From Brevundimonas sp. Root1279 (lineage in GTDB: Bacteria; Pseudomonadota; Alphaproteobacteria; Caulobacterales; Caulobacteraceae): a stretch of DNA of 64,000 bases. Under the pieces are notes generated by a model. The model was not told where the DNA came from. It did not search any database and worked only from the letters and a program-made list of their open reading frames with translations. The stretch is from the NCBI RefSeq assembly GCF_001425945.1, contig NZ_LMEB01000004.1:46536-110535 (forward strand). Direction: 5' to 3'. Of this stretch, positions 55,735 to 64,000 are shown piece after piece (position 1 is the stretch's first letter; every line of letters starts with the position of its first letter). The position numbers and the translations under genes are program-made.

Positions 55735-58205
55735 GCCGACGCCAGCCCCCGATGGTTTCCTGCATGAATCAAAAATCCGCGCCCGCCCTTCGCTTCGCTC
55801 GGGGCCTGAGCCCCAGCCTGTTCGTCCTTGCGGTCGCCGCCGGTCTCGCCGGTCCGGCCCTGGCCCAGACGCCGCCGGCTCCCGCCGTGCAGCCGGGCGC
55901 GCCGATTGAGGCGCAGACGCCGGCTCGCGCTGCATCTCCGCAAGAGCAGCGGGTCCAGATCAACCGCATCCTCGTGCGCGGCAATCAGCGCATCGACCAG
56001 ACGACGGTGCTGTCCTATCTGCCGATCCAGCCGGGCGACATGGTCGACCAGGCTGTCCTGGCCGTGGCGGTCAACACCCTGACCCGGACCCAGCTCTTCG
56101 CAGACGTCCAGCTGGGCGTTCAGCCGAACGGCGACCTGGTCGTGGATGTCGTCGAGAACCCGATCATCAACCAGGTCGTGTTCGAAGGGAACAGCGCCCT
56201 GGGCGAGGACAAGCTGCTTGAGGAAGTCACCCTCAAGCCGCGCGGCATCTACACCCGCGCCCGCGTCCAGGAGGACGTCGGCAAGATCGTTGAGCTGTAT
56301 CGCCTGTCGGGCCGGATCTCGGCCACTGTCACGCCCAAGCTGGTCCAACTGGAGCAGAACCGCGTCGACGTGGTCTTCGAGATCGACGAGGGCCCGGAGA
56401 CCGGCGTGCGCGCCATCACCTTCCTCGGCAACAGCGCCTTCTCGGACAGCGACCTGCGCGAGGTGATGGTCACCAAGCAGTCGCAGTGGTGGCGCCTGTT
56501 CAGCTCGAACGACAACTACGATCCCAACCGCCTCGACTACGATCGGGAGCAACTGCGGAAATTCTACACCAACCGCGGCTATTACGACTTCCGCGTCCTG
56601 TCGGCGGTGGCCGAGCTGTCGCCGGACGACAGCGCCTTCGGCGTCACCATCACCTTGGACGAGGGCGATCGCTACAACTTCGGGACCGTCGACGTGGTCA
56701 CCGAGAACGAGCGACTGAACCCCGACTTCCTGAAGCTGCTGCTGCCGATCCATCAGGGCGACCTGTACGAGAGCGACAAGATCGAGGCCGCGGTCGACGC
56801 CCTGACCTTCGCCGCCGGTTCGGCGGGCTACGCCTTCGTCGAGATCGATCCGACCTACCGGGCCAATCCGGACACGGACACGGTCGACGTGACCTTCAAC
56901 ATCCGTGAGGGCCAGCGTGTCTACGTCGAGCGGATCAATGTCATCGGCAACACCCGGACGCTCGACAACGTCATCCGTCGCGAAATGATGCTGACGGAGG
57001 GCGACGCCTTCAATCGCCAGCTGGTCGAGCGTTCGCGCAACAACCTGCGCGCCCTGGGCTTCTTCAAGGACGTCACCGTCGAGGAAACCCGCGGCTCGGC
57101 TCCCGACCGTTCGGTTGTCAACGTGACCGTCGAAGAACAGCCCACCGGCGAACTGTCGGTCGGCGCGGGCTTCAGCTCGGTCGACTCCTTCGTGGTCAAC
57201 CTGGGCATCACCGAGCGCAACTTCCGCGGCCGTGGCCAGAACGTGGTCGCCCGCGTCGAGTGGGGCTCGCTGCGCCAGCAGATCGACTTCCGCTTCACCG
57301 AGCCCAAATTCCTCGGCCGCGACCTGCGCGCCGGCTTCGACGCCTTCCACTCGCGCTACGACCTCAGCGACTACTCGTCGTACGACTACCGCTCGACCGG
57401 CGGCGGTCTGCGCCTGTCCTACCCGCTGAACCCCTACACCCTGTTCAGCACGCGCTACTTCCTGAAGTCGGACGAGATCATCGTTCCGCGCGGCTTCTGT
57501 ATCCCGGGCGGTCAGGGCTCGACCGCGCTGTGTGATCAGGTCGGCTCCTTCCTGAACTCGTCGGCGGGCTACACCCTGCTGGTCGACCGCCGGAACGATC
57601 CGGTGCGTCCGACCCGCGGCTGGACCGGCACTCTGCGTCAGGACTTCGCCGGCATCGGCGGCGACGTGAACTATGTGAAGACCGAAGCCGACGTCTCGGC
57701 CTACTGGGGCATCTCGCCCGAGTGGGTGGTCACGGCCTCGGCCTCGTCGGGCTACGTGTCCGGCTGGGGCGGCGACGCCATCCGCATCAACGATCGCTTC
57801 TTCAAGGGCGGCAACAGCTTCCGCGGCTTCGAAACCGCCGGCATCGGCCCGCGCGATCTGCAGACCACGGACGCCTTGGGCGGCAATTTCTACGCCATCG
57901 GCACGCTCGAACTGACCGTTCCCAACGGCCTTCCGGAGGAGTATGGCATCCGCACATCACTGTTCACCGACGTCGGTACGGTGGGTGCGCTGGATGACCG
58001 CTACACGATCATCCAGTCCGGCGCGAACGCTGGTCAGCCTGACCCGACCATCGCGGACGAGCTGGAGCTGCGCGCTTCGGCCGGCCTGAGCATCCACTGG
58101 CGCTCGCCCATGGGCCCGATCCGTTTCGACCTCAGCAAAATCCTCGGCAGCGAACCGTACGACAAGACCGAGACCTTCCGCTTCTCGACTTCTACTCAGT
58201 TCTAA
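55731..58205 (+). CDS. bamA: Outer membrane protein assembly factor BamA
   Basis: Inserts beta-barrel proteins into the outer membrane, 824 aa. A signal peptide ends near AGPALAQTPPA. Five POTRA domains (about 70-440, for example VQINRILVRGNQRIDQTTV) precede the barrel. The C-terminus ends in a phenylalanine (STSTQF), a barrel signature. It overlaps rseP by four bases; further in-frame ATGs at 55752 and 55764 are possible starts. Confidence 0.96.
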   Translation: MSRRQPPMVSCMNQKSAPALRFARGLSPSLFVLAVAAGLAGPALAQTPPAPAVQPGAPIEAQTPARAASPQEQRVQINRILVRGNQRIDQTTVLSYLPIQPGDMVDQAVLAVAVNTLTRTQLFADVQLGVQPNGDLVVDVVENPIINQVVFEGNSALGEDKLLEEVTLKPRGIYTRARVQEDVGKIVELYRLSGRISATVTPKLVQLEQNRVDVVFEIDEGPETGVRAITFLGNSAFSDSDLREVMVTKQSQWWRLFSSNDNYDPNRLDYDREQLRKFYTNRGYYDFRVLSAVAELSPDDSAFGVTITLDEGDRYNFGTVDVVTENERLNPDFLKLLLPIHQGDLYESDKIEAAVDALTFAAGSAGYAFVEIDPTYRANPDTDTVDVTFNIREGQRVYVERINVIGNTRTLDNVIRREMMLTEGDAFNRQLVERSRNNLRALGFFKDVTVEETRGSAPDRSVVNVTVEEQPTGELSVGAGFSSVDSFVVNLGITERNFRGRGQNVVARVEWGSLRQQIDFRFTEPKFLGRDLRAGFDAFHSRYDLSDYSSYDYRSTGGGLRLSYPLNPYTLFSTRYFLKSDEIIVPRGFCIPGGQGSTALCDQVGSFLNSSAGYTLLVDRRNDPVRPTRGWTGTLRQDFAGIGGDVNYVKTEADVSAYWGISPEWVVTASASSGYVSGWGGDAIRINDRFFKGGNSFRGFETAGIGPRDLQTTDALGGNFYAIGTLELTVPNGLPEEYGIRTSLFTDVGTVGALDDRYTIIQSGANAGQPDPTIADELELRASAGLSIHWRSPMGPIRFDLSKILGSEPYDKTETFRFSTSTQF

Positions 58206-58239
58206 CCGACGGGCCATCGGCCCGATCAAAGGCTTACAG

Positions 58240-58824
58240 ATGAAACTCCTCGCTATCGGCGCCTTTGCGCTCGCTTCGCTGGCTGCTTCGGCCGCCGCCG
58301 CCCAGCAGGCCCAGCCGGCCGTCAACCACGGCCCGGCCATCAACGGCGTGTGTGTCTACACTCCGAGCCTCGCCTTTGCTCAGAGCACCGCCGGCCAGGG
58401 CATGGTGAATCGCCTGCGCGAACTGGCCGTGGAAGTGCAGGGCGAACTCGCCCCGTCGCAGACCTGGCTCCAGTCCGAGTACCAGGCCCTGCAGTCGGGT
58501 GGTCAGGCCTCGGATCCGGACGGCTCGCGCGGCCGCGCCTGGCAGCAGCGCGCCCGTGAAACCCAGCAGACCGAAGAAATCCGCTCCAACGAGCTGGAAT
58601 ACACCCGTCGCGTCCAGACCAACGCCCTGACGGACGCCTTCCGTCCGATCGTGATCGGCCTGTACCAGGAGAAGGGCTGCAGCCTGCTGCTGGACGGTTC
58701 GAGCGTTCTGGCCTCCAACCCGGCCATGGACATCACCCAGGAAGCCGTGACCCGCATGAACCGCCAGATGCCGGCGCTTCCGGCCTTCAACCGCATGTCG
58801 GTTCCGGTTCAGCAGCAGCAGTAA
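58240..58824 (+). CDS. OmpH/Skp family outer membrane chaperone
   Basis: Periplasmic helical chaperone that guides outer-membrane proteins to BamA, 194 aa. The signal peptide MKLLAIGAFALASLAASAAAAQ is followed by a helical region (about 55-150). Cysteines at about 42 and 147 are present, which is not typical of E. coli Skp. It follows bamA by 34 bases. Confidence 0.88.
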   Translation: MKLLAIGAFALASLAASAAAAQQAQPAVNHGPAINGVCVYTPSLAFAQSTAGQGMVNRLRELAVEVQGELAPSQTWLQSEYQALQSGGQASDPDGSRGRAWQQRARETQQTEEIRSNELEYTRRVQTNALTDAFRPIVIGLYQEKGCSLLLDGSSVLASNPAMDITQEAVTRMNRQMPALPAFNRMSVPVQQQQ

Positions 58825-58833
58825 GCTGGGCCA

Positions 58834-59856
58834 ATGCCTGATTCCCGATTCTTCGAACCCCTCCCGGCGCTGAGCGTCGCTGAGCTGGCGGAGAGGATCG
58901 GAGCGGACGTCCTGCGCGGCGGAGATCGAAAGATCTCCGCCGTTGCGCCTTTGGGGAGCGCAGGCTCGTCCGATGTCGCCTTCCTCGGCGACCGCAAATT
59001 CCTGGCGGCCCTGTCGACGACCCGCGCGGGCTGCGTGATCGTGCCCGCCTCTGCGGTCGAAGGCGCGCCGGCCGACGCCGCCGTTCTCGTCTCTGGCGAA
59101 GCCCAAGCCGCCTGGGCTCGTGCGTCGTTGGCGCTGCATCGCCCGTTCAGTCTGACGACCGCAGCGGCGCGCGCCGACGTCGTCGAGGACGACAGCGTCG
59201 TGCTGGAGCCTGGCGTTGTGATCGGCGAGGGCGTCCGCATCGGCCGCGGCTCGCGCATCGGCGCCAACACCGTCATCGGCCCGGGCGTCCAGATCGGTCG
59301 CGACTGCGCGATCGGCTCCAACGTGACCATCGGCTTCGCCCTGCTCGGCGACCGCGTGCGGGTCTATGCCGGAGCACGGCTGGGCGAGGCGGGCTTCGGC
59401 GCCGCCGGATCAAAAGCGGGCCCGATCGACGTGCCCCAGCTCGGGCGAGTGATCATCCAGGACGGCGTCACCATCGGCGCCAACACCTGCATCGACCGCG
59501 GGGCCTATGACGACACCGTCGTCGGCGAGAACACCAAGATCGATAACCTGGTCATGATCGGCCACAACTGCATCATCGGCCGCAATGTGCTGATGGCGGC
59601 CCATGTCGGCATCTCGGGCTCGGTGACGGTCGGCGACAACGTCATGTTCGGCGGCCAGGCAGGCATCGGCGATCACATCACGATCGGCCAGGGAGCCCGG
59701 GTCGCGGGCGGCGCCGGGGTGCTGGCGGACATCCCTCCGGGCGAGACCTGGTCGGGCTATCCTGCGAAACCGATACGACAATCCTTGCGTGAAGCGGTCT
59801 GGCTCGCCAAACAGGCGTCCGGAAAGGCTCGCGCAGGGAAAGATCGGAATGACTGA
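58834..59856 (+). CDS. lpxD: UDP-3-O-(3-hydroxyacyl)glucosamine N-acyltransferase
   Basis: Third step of lipid A synthesis, 340 aa. The left-handed beta-helix hexapeptide repeats (for example [19 protein letters not shown]) follow an N-terminal uridine-binding domain. The catalytic histidine lies in MIGHNCIIG. The 3' end overlaps fabZ. Confidence 0.96.
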   Translation: MPDSRFFEPLPALSVAELAERIGADVLRGGDRKISAVAPLGSAGSSDVAFLGDRKFLAALSTTRAGCVIVPASAVEGAPADAAVLVSGEAQAAWARASLALHRPFSLTTAAARADVVEDDSVVLEPGVVIGEGVRIGRGSRIGANTVIGPGVQIGRDCAIGSNVTIGFALLGDRVRVYAGARLGEAGFGAAGSKAGPIDVPQLGRVIIQDGVTIGANTCIDRGAYDDTVVGENTKIDNLVMIGHNCIIGRNVLMAAHVGISGSVTVGDNVMFGGQAGIGDHITIGQGARVAGGAGVLADIPPGETWSGYPAKPIRQSLREAVWLAKQASGKARAGKDRND

Positions 59857-60325
59857 CGATACGGAGGCCGGGGGCAAGATCGATTACGCCGAGGTGATGC
59901 GGCGCCTGCCGCACCGCTATCCGTTCCTGCTGGTCGACAAGGCGCAGGACTATGTCGCCGGGACCTCGATCACGGGCGTCAAGAACGTCACTCACAACGA
60001 GCCCTTCTTCCCGGGTCACTTCCCGATCGATCCGGTCATGCCCGGCGTGCTGATCGTCGAGGCCATGGCCCAGACCGGCGCCCTGCTGATGTCCAAGACC
60101 ATGGACGTGGCGGTCGAAGGCAAGGTCATCATGTTCATGTCGATCGACGGGGTCCGCTTCCGCAAGCCCGCCCGGCCGGGCGACCAACTGCACATGAAGG
60201 TCGTCGTCACCAAGCAGCGGGGCGACATCTTCAAATTCCGCGGCGAGACCTTCATCGACGACAAGCTCGCCGCCGAGGCCGACTTCGCCGCCATGGTCGT
60301 CACCGTCGACGCCCCGGTGTCCTGA
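59849..60325 (+). CDS. fabZ: 3-hydroxyacyl-ACP dehydratase FabZ
   Basis: Dehydratase of fatty acid elongation, 158 aa. The hot-dog active site is HRYPFLLVD and [13 protein letters not shown] with its glutamate in VEAMAQ. It overlaps lpxD by eight bases and shares a base with lpxA. Confidence 0.96.
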   Translation: MTDDTEAGGKIDYAEVMRRLPHRYPFLLVDKAQDYVAGTSITGVKNVTHNEPFFPGHFPIDPVMPGVLIVEAMAQTGALLMSKTMDVAVEGKVIMFMSIDGVRFRKPARPGDQLHMKVVVTKQRGDIFKFRGETFIDDKLAAEADFAAMVVTVDAPVS

Positions 60326-61110
60326 TGGCCATTCACCCTACCGCTATCGTTGACGCCAAGGCTGAGCTGGCGGCCGACGTCGAGGTCGGCCCCTGGTCGA
60401 TCGTCGGGCCGGGCGTGGTGCTCTCCGAGGGCGTGCGCCTGCACAGCCATGCGGTCGTCCAGCAGGACACGACGGTCGGCCCGCGCACGGTCATCCATCC
60501 CTATGCGGTGATCGGCGGCGATCCGCAGCACACCGGCTACAAGGGCGAGACCGTCCGCCTCGAGATCGGTGCGGACAACGTCATCCGCGAGCATTCGACC
60601 TTCAACCGCGGCACGCCCCAAGGGGCGGGCGTCACCAAGGTCGGCTCCAACAGCCTGTTCATGACCGGCGCCCACGTCGGCCACGACTGCGTGGTCGGCG
60701 ACAATGTCGTCATGGCCAACAACGCCACTCTGGGCGGCCACGCCCGCATCGGCTCCAAGGTCTTCCTCGGGGGCCTGGCGGCGGTGCACCAGAACGGGCG
60801 GGTGGGGCAGGGGGCGATCGTCGGCGGTCTGGCCGCCGTCACGCGCGACGTCATCCCCTACGGCTCGGCCTGGGGCAATCACGCACGCCTGCATGGCCTG
60901 AACCTGATCGGATTGAAGCGGAAGGGCTACGGTAAGGACGCCATCCGGCGGCTGCTGGCCGCCTATCGCGATCTGTTCGAGGGCGGCGGGACCTTCGCCG
61001 AGCGGCTCGATGCGGTCGAGGCCGGCTACACGGATCTGCCCGAGATCATGGAGATCGTCGCCTTCATCCGCGAAGACGGCAAGCGCCCGCTCTGCCTTCC
61101 GGGCGAGTGA
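60325..61110 (+). CDS. lpxA: UDP-N-acetylglucosamine acyltransferase
   Basis: First committed step of lipid A synthesis, 261 aa. Hexapeptide beta-helix and the catalytic histidine in TGAHVGHDC. The C-terminal helical bundle has NLIGLKRKG. Order lpxD-fabZ-lpxA is the classic proteobacterial one. Confidence 0.97.
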   Translation: MAIHPTAIVDAKAELAADVEVGPWSIVGPGVVLSEGVRLHSHAVVQQDTTVGPRTVIHPYAVIGGDPQHTGYKGETVRLEIGADNVIREHSTFNRGTPQGAGVTKVGSNSLFMTGAHVGHDCVVGDNVVMANNATLGGHARIGSKVFLGGLAAVHQNGRVGQGAIVGGLAAVTRDVIPYGSAWGNHARLHGLNLIGLKRKGYGKDAIRRLLAAYRDLFEGGGTFAERLDAVEAGYTDLPEIMEIVAFIREDGKRPLCLPGE

Positions 61111-61120
61111 GGGCGGGGAA

Positions 61121-61951
61121 ATGAACAAGCTCGGCCTGATCGCTGGCGGCGGCGCCCTGCCGGTCTCGGTGGCTGCGCGCTGCGAGGCCGAGGGTCGTCC
61201 GGTGTTTGTCATCCGACTGGCCGGTTTCGCGGATCCACACCTTGCGCACTACCCCGGCATTGACGCCGGCATGGCCGAGATCGGCAAGATCCTGGCGGCC
61301 ATGAAGAAGGCCGGCTGCACGGCCGTCTGTCTGGCGGGCACAGTCAACCGTCCTGACTTCAAGACACTCAAGCCCGACTTCAAGGGCGCCCTTGTCCTGC
61401 CGGGCATCATCAAGGCCGCGACCCAGGGCGACGACGCCCTGCTGCGCAAGATCCTGTCGCTGTTCGAGGCCGAGGGTTATGCGGTCGAGGGGGCCGACGA
61501 CATCCTCGGCGGCGAGACCCTGCCGGCCGGGGCGCTGGGGGCGGTCCAACCCTCCGAAGAGCAGCTGGCTGACCTCAGGAAAGCACTCTACGTCGCTGAG
61601 AAGTCGGGGGAACTCGACATCGGCCAGGGCGCCGTCGTGTGCGACGGCCTGGTGCTGGCGGTGGAGGCCCAAGAGGGCACCGACGCCATGCTGGTGCGGG
61701 TCGCCGGCCTGCCCGCCGACCTGCGCGGCGCCCCGACGGGCCGCAAGGGCGCGCTGGGCAAGGCGCCCAAGCCGATCCAGGACCTGCGCGTCGACATGCC
61801 GGTCATGGGCGCGCGCACCGTCGAGCTGGCCGCCGCCGCAGGGCTGGCGGGCGTCGGCGGCGTGGCCGGCAAGTTGATCGTCATCGACCGCGCCGGCCTG
61901 ATCGAGGCCGCTGATCGGCTGGGCCTCTACGTCTGGGGCGAGACCCGGTGA
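61121..61951 (+). CDS. lpxI: UDP-2,3-diacylglucosamine diphosphatase LpxI
   Basis: Makes lipid X for lipid A, 276 aa (DUF1009). LpxI replaces the unrelated LpxH of gamma-proteobacteria, as in Caulobacter. Patterns are LGLIAGGGALPV at the start and IDRAGLIEAADRLGLYVWG at the end. The ATG at 61121 is preceded by GGGGAA. The stop overlaps lpxB by four bases. Confidence 0.94.
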   Translation: MNKLGLIAGGGALPVSVAARCEAEGRPVFVIRLAGFADPHLAHYPGIDAGMAEIGKILAAMKKAGCTAVCLAGTVNRPDFKTLKPDFKGALVLPGIIKAATQGDDALLRKILSLFEAEGYAVEGADDILGGETLPAGALGAVQPSEEQLADLRKALYVAEKSGELDIGQGAVVCDGLVLAVEAQEGTDAMLVRVAGLPADLRGAPTGRKGALGKAPKPIQDLRVDMPVMGARTVELAAAAGLAGVGGVAGKLIVIDRAGLIEAADRLGLYVWGETR

Positions 61952-63138
61952 GCCGCCATCTGAAGGTCATGATGGTCGCGGCCGAGGCCTCGGGTGATGC
62001 GCTCGGCGCCGGTCTGGCCCAGGCGCTGAAGAAGCGGCTCGGCGATGAGGTCGGTTTCGTCGGTGTCGGCGGACCCAAGCTGGCCGCCGAGGGCGTCGAA
62101 AGCCCGTTCGACATCGCCGAACTGTCCATCTTCGGCTGGCTTGAGGGCATCAAGGCGTATGGCCTGGTCAAGCGCCGGGTCGCAGACACCGTCGCGCTGG
62201 CCGTGGCCGAAAAGCCGGACGCCGTGGTCCTGGTCGACAGCTGGGGCTTCACCATCCGCGTGGCCCAGGCGCTGAAGACGGCCCTGCCGGGCGTGCCCCT
62301 GATCAAGTACGTAGGCCCGCAGGTTTGGGCCTCGCGTCCGGGACGGGCCAAGACCCTGGCCTCCGCCGTCGACCACCTGCTGGCCCTCTACGCCTTCGAC
62401 GCCCCGTGGTTTGAGAAGGAAGGCTTGCCGACCACGGTCGTCGGGTCCCAAGCCCTGCACGTCGACATGAGCGCCGCAGACCCAGCCGGCTTCCGCGCCG
62501 CCCGCGGCATCGCGCCGGACGCCAACCTGCTGCTGGTTCTGCCGGGCAGTCGGCCGTCCGAGATCCGGCTGATGACCCCGGTGTTCGAAGCGGCGGTCGC
62601 CCGCCTCAAACGACAGGACCCGTCGCTTGAGATCGCCGTCGTCGCCGCCGGCACTGTCGCCGCCGATGTCACGGCCCGCGTCGCCACCTGGCCCTTCCGC
62701 GCCCATGTGGTCACTGAGGCGGACAAGTATTCGGCCATGAAGGCGGCCACCGTCGCCCTGGCCACCAGCGGCACCGTCTCGACCGAACTGGCGCTGGCCG
62801 GCGCACCGATGGTCATCTCCTATCGCTTCCCGCCGCTCAGTTATGCGGTGATGAGGCCCTTCTTCACGGGCAAGTACGCGACCCTGTTCAACCACGCCTC
62901 GGACGAGGAAATCGCGCGCGAACTGATCCAGAAGGACGCCACGCCCGAGAAGCTCGCCGCCGAGGTCGGGCGCCTGCTGGCTGATTCCGAGGCCCGCGCA
63001 GAGCAGGCCGCCCGCCAGACCGCAGCCCTCGATCGGATGGGCGATCGCTCCGCAGATCCATCACAACTGGCGGCCGATGCCGTGCTGCGGGTGATCGCGG
63101 AAAAGGCTGCGGCCAAAGGGCAGATTTCCAAACTTTAA
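61948..63138 (+). CDS. lpxB: Lipid-A-disaccharide synthase
   Basis: Joins lipid X with UDP-diacylglucosamine, 396 aa, GT-B type glycosyltransferase on the inner membrane face. AAEASGDALGAGL at the N-terminus and PGSRPSEIRLMTPVFE are typical. The start is GTG at 61948. Confidence 0.96.
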   Translation: MSRHLKVMMVAAEASGDALGAGLAQALKKRLGDEVGFVGVGGPKLAAEGVESPFDIAELSIFGWLEGIKAYGLVKRRVADTVALAVAEKPDAVVLVDSWGFTIRVAQALKTALPGVPLIKYVGPQVWASRPGRAKTLASAVDHLLALYAFDAPWFEKEGLPTTVVGSQALHVDMSAADPAGFRAARGIAPDANLLLVLPGSRPSEIRLMTPVFEAAVARLKRQDPSLEIAVVAAGTVAADVTARVATWPFRAHVVTEADKYSAMKAATVALATSGTVSTELALAGAPMVISYRFPPLSYAVMRPFFTGKYATLFNHASDEEIARELIQKDATPEKLAAEVGRLLADSEARAEQAARQTAALDRMGDRSADPSQLAADAVLRVIAEKAAAKGQISKL

Positions 63139-63167
63139 CTTGCAGATAGCGGGTCGCCATCGCCTTT

Positions 63168-63926
63168 GTGCGCCCTGCTATCAGAGGCCTCTTCTTGACC
63201 GGTTCGCTTCCACTTCGCCTCAACTCGAGGCTTCGACCGGCCGCCTACAGGTCTGTATTCGAGCGGCACGGACGCCTGCATATTCCTGACTTCCTCGAGC
63301 CCTCGTCGGCGGCCGGTCTACATGCACGCCTGAAGGCCGCGGAGGACTGGACCCGATCGATCCACGTCACCCAGGGCGAGGACCTGGACATCAGCGTTCG
63401 GGATCTGGAAGCCCTGCCGCCCGCGGAGCGAGAGCAGTTCGAGCGCAGTCTGGCGGACTCCAGCGACGACACGCTCCAGTACATGTTCGACACCGTGCGG
63501 ATCTCCGCCGAGCTCAAGGCGGGTCGTCCGATGGCGGCCCCGATGCAGGCCATCCACCAGTTCCTCAACGGGCCAGACTTCCTCGGCTTCGTCGCGCGCC
63601 TGACGGGAGACGAACGCCTGGCCTTCGCGGATGTGATGGCCACCCGGTATCTTCCCGGACATTTCCTGACCGCCCATGGCGACGAGAACCCGCTTGAGCG
63701 TCGGCTCTACGCCTATGTGTTGAACCTGACGCCGGAATGGCGCGCCGATTGGGGCGGCGTCCTCATGTTCCTCGATGACGATGGACACGTGGCCGAGGGC
63801 TATGTGCCGGCGTTCAACGCCCTCAACATCTTCTCGGTGCCCCAGACCCATGCGGTGTCGATGGTGACGCGGCTGGCCCGGACTCCGCGCCTGTCCGTCA
63901 CCGGTTGGATACACGCGCGCGACTGA
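63168..63926 (+). CDS. 2OG-Fe(II) oxygenase (prolyl hydroxylase-like)
   Basis: 252 aa from a GTG at 63168, or 243 aa from a TTG at 63195 that has AGAGG seven bases upstream. The iron ligands are H and D in TAHGDENP and the distal H in QTHAVSM, with an arginine in RLSVTGWIH for 2OG. Such proteins hydroxylate proline, often of ribosomal or elongation factors, but the substrate is not known here. It is separated from lpxB by 29 bases. Confidence 0.83.
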   Translation: MRPAIRGLFLTGSLPLRLNSRLRPAAYRSVFERHGRLHIPDFLEPSSAAGLHARLKAAEDWTRSIHVTQGEDLDISVRDLEALPPAEREQFERSLADSSDDTLQYMFDTVRISAELKAGRPMAAPMQAIHQFLNGPDFLGFVARLTGDERLAFADVMATRYLPGHFLTAHGDENPLERRLYAYVLNLTPEWRADWGGVLMFLDDDGHVAEGYVPAFNALNIFSVPQTHAVSMVTRLARTPRLSVTGWIHARD

Positions 63927-63987
63927 CGGCCGATCGACATTGTGACCATCTTGCGGCGTCAGGTTACAGCCTTGTAAGCTCAATCGC

Positions 63988-64000
63988 ATGGAACCGGCTC
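63988..64000 (+). CDS. Possible start of a further gene, cut by the window edge
   Basis: An ATG at 63988 opens a frame of four codons (MEPA) before the window ends. The preceding 60 bases are promoter-like, with the palindrome TTAC-N6-GTAA at about 63965-63978. Too little sequence is present for a call. Confidence 0.25.

Noticed and set aside
63927..63987. Strong terminator after the last oxygenase gene
   Set aside because: No stem followed by a T-run was found; only a weak TTAC-N6-GTAA palindrome is visible.

Overview
The window is a gene-dense, high-GC (mid to high 60s percent by eye) chromosomal stretch with typical alphaproteobacterial gene content. Gene families and order point to Caulobacterales (Caulobacter/Brevundimonas type). 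The markers are a bactofilin paired with an M23 peptidase, an AmiC/PBP1A/RF2 cluster, a DgcB-like diguanylate cyclase beside a DEAD-box helicase, a suf operon led by an Rrf2 regulator, a 14-gene nuo operon followed by birA, coaX and RNase J, and the pyrH-to-lpxB envelope cluster. Genus-level assignment is inference from gene order and recalled Caulobacter synteny, not from a search.

Layout. 1-7.75 kb: cell wall and shape genes (amidase, exonuclease, PBP1A, RF2 with its programmed frameshift, bactofilin, M23 peptidase). 7.9-12.4 kb: peroxiredoxin, tyrS, a DOMON-like/NamZ muropeptide pair and an alpha/beta hydrolase. 12.5-23.5 kb: one long, mostly overlapping transcription unit, rrf2 - cysteine desulfurase - sufB - 2OG oxygenase - unknown - sufCDS - sufT - sufA - metNIQ - tfoX-like, joining Fe-S cluster assembly to methionine uptake. 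23.5-29.5 kb: plsC, dgcB, DEAD-box helicase, small secreted and membrane proteins, tRNA-Asp. 29.6-31.2 kb: AbgT-type transporter. 31.4-50.3 kb: all 14 complex I genes nuoA-N with four extra small genes between them, then birA, coaX and rnj. 50.3-63.1 kb: pyrH, frr, uppS, cdsA, dxr, rseP, bamA, skp, lpxD, fabZ, lpxA, lpxI, lpxB. A 2OG oxygenase follows, and another gene may begin at the right edge.

The genes work together in four themes: peptidoglycan growth and remodelling, Fe-S cluster supply (suf), its largest consumer (complex I, with many Fe-S clusters), and outer-membrane/lipid A assembly. No insertion sequence, prophage, CRISPR array or rRNA was seen. No stretch over 300 bases lacks a gene.

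The least explained signals are: two inverted arrays of CTAG-containing 7-bp units that fill the intergenic spaces on both sides of prfB; a perfect 12-bp inverted repeat that folds over the 3' end of tRNA-Asp; passenger genes inside the suf and nuo operons; and an alpha/beta hydrolase with glutamine at the nucleophile position.
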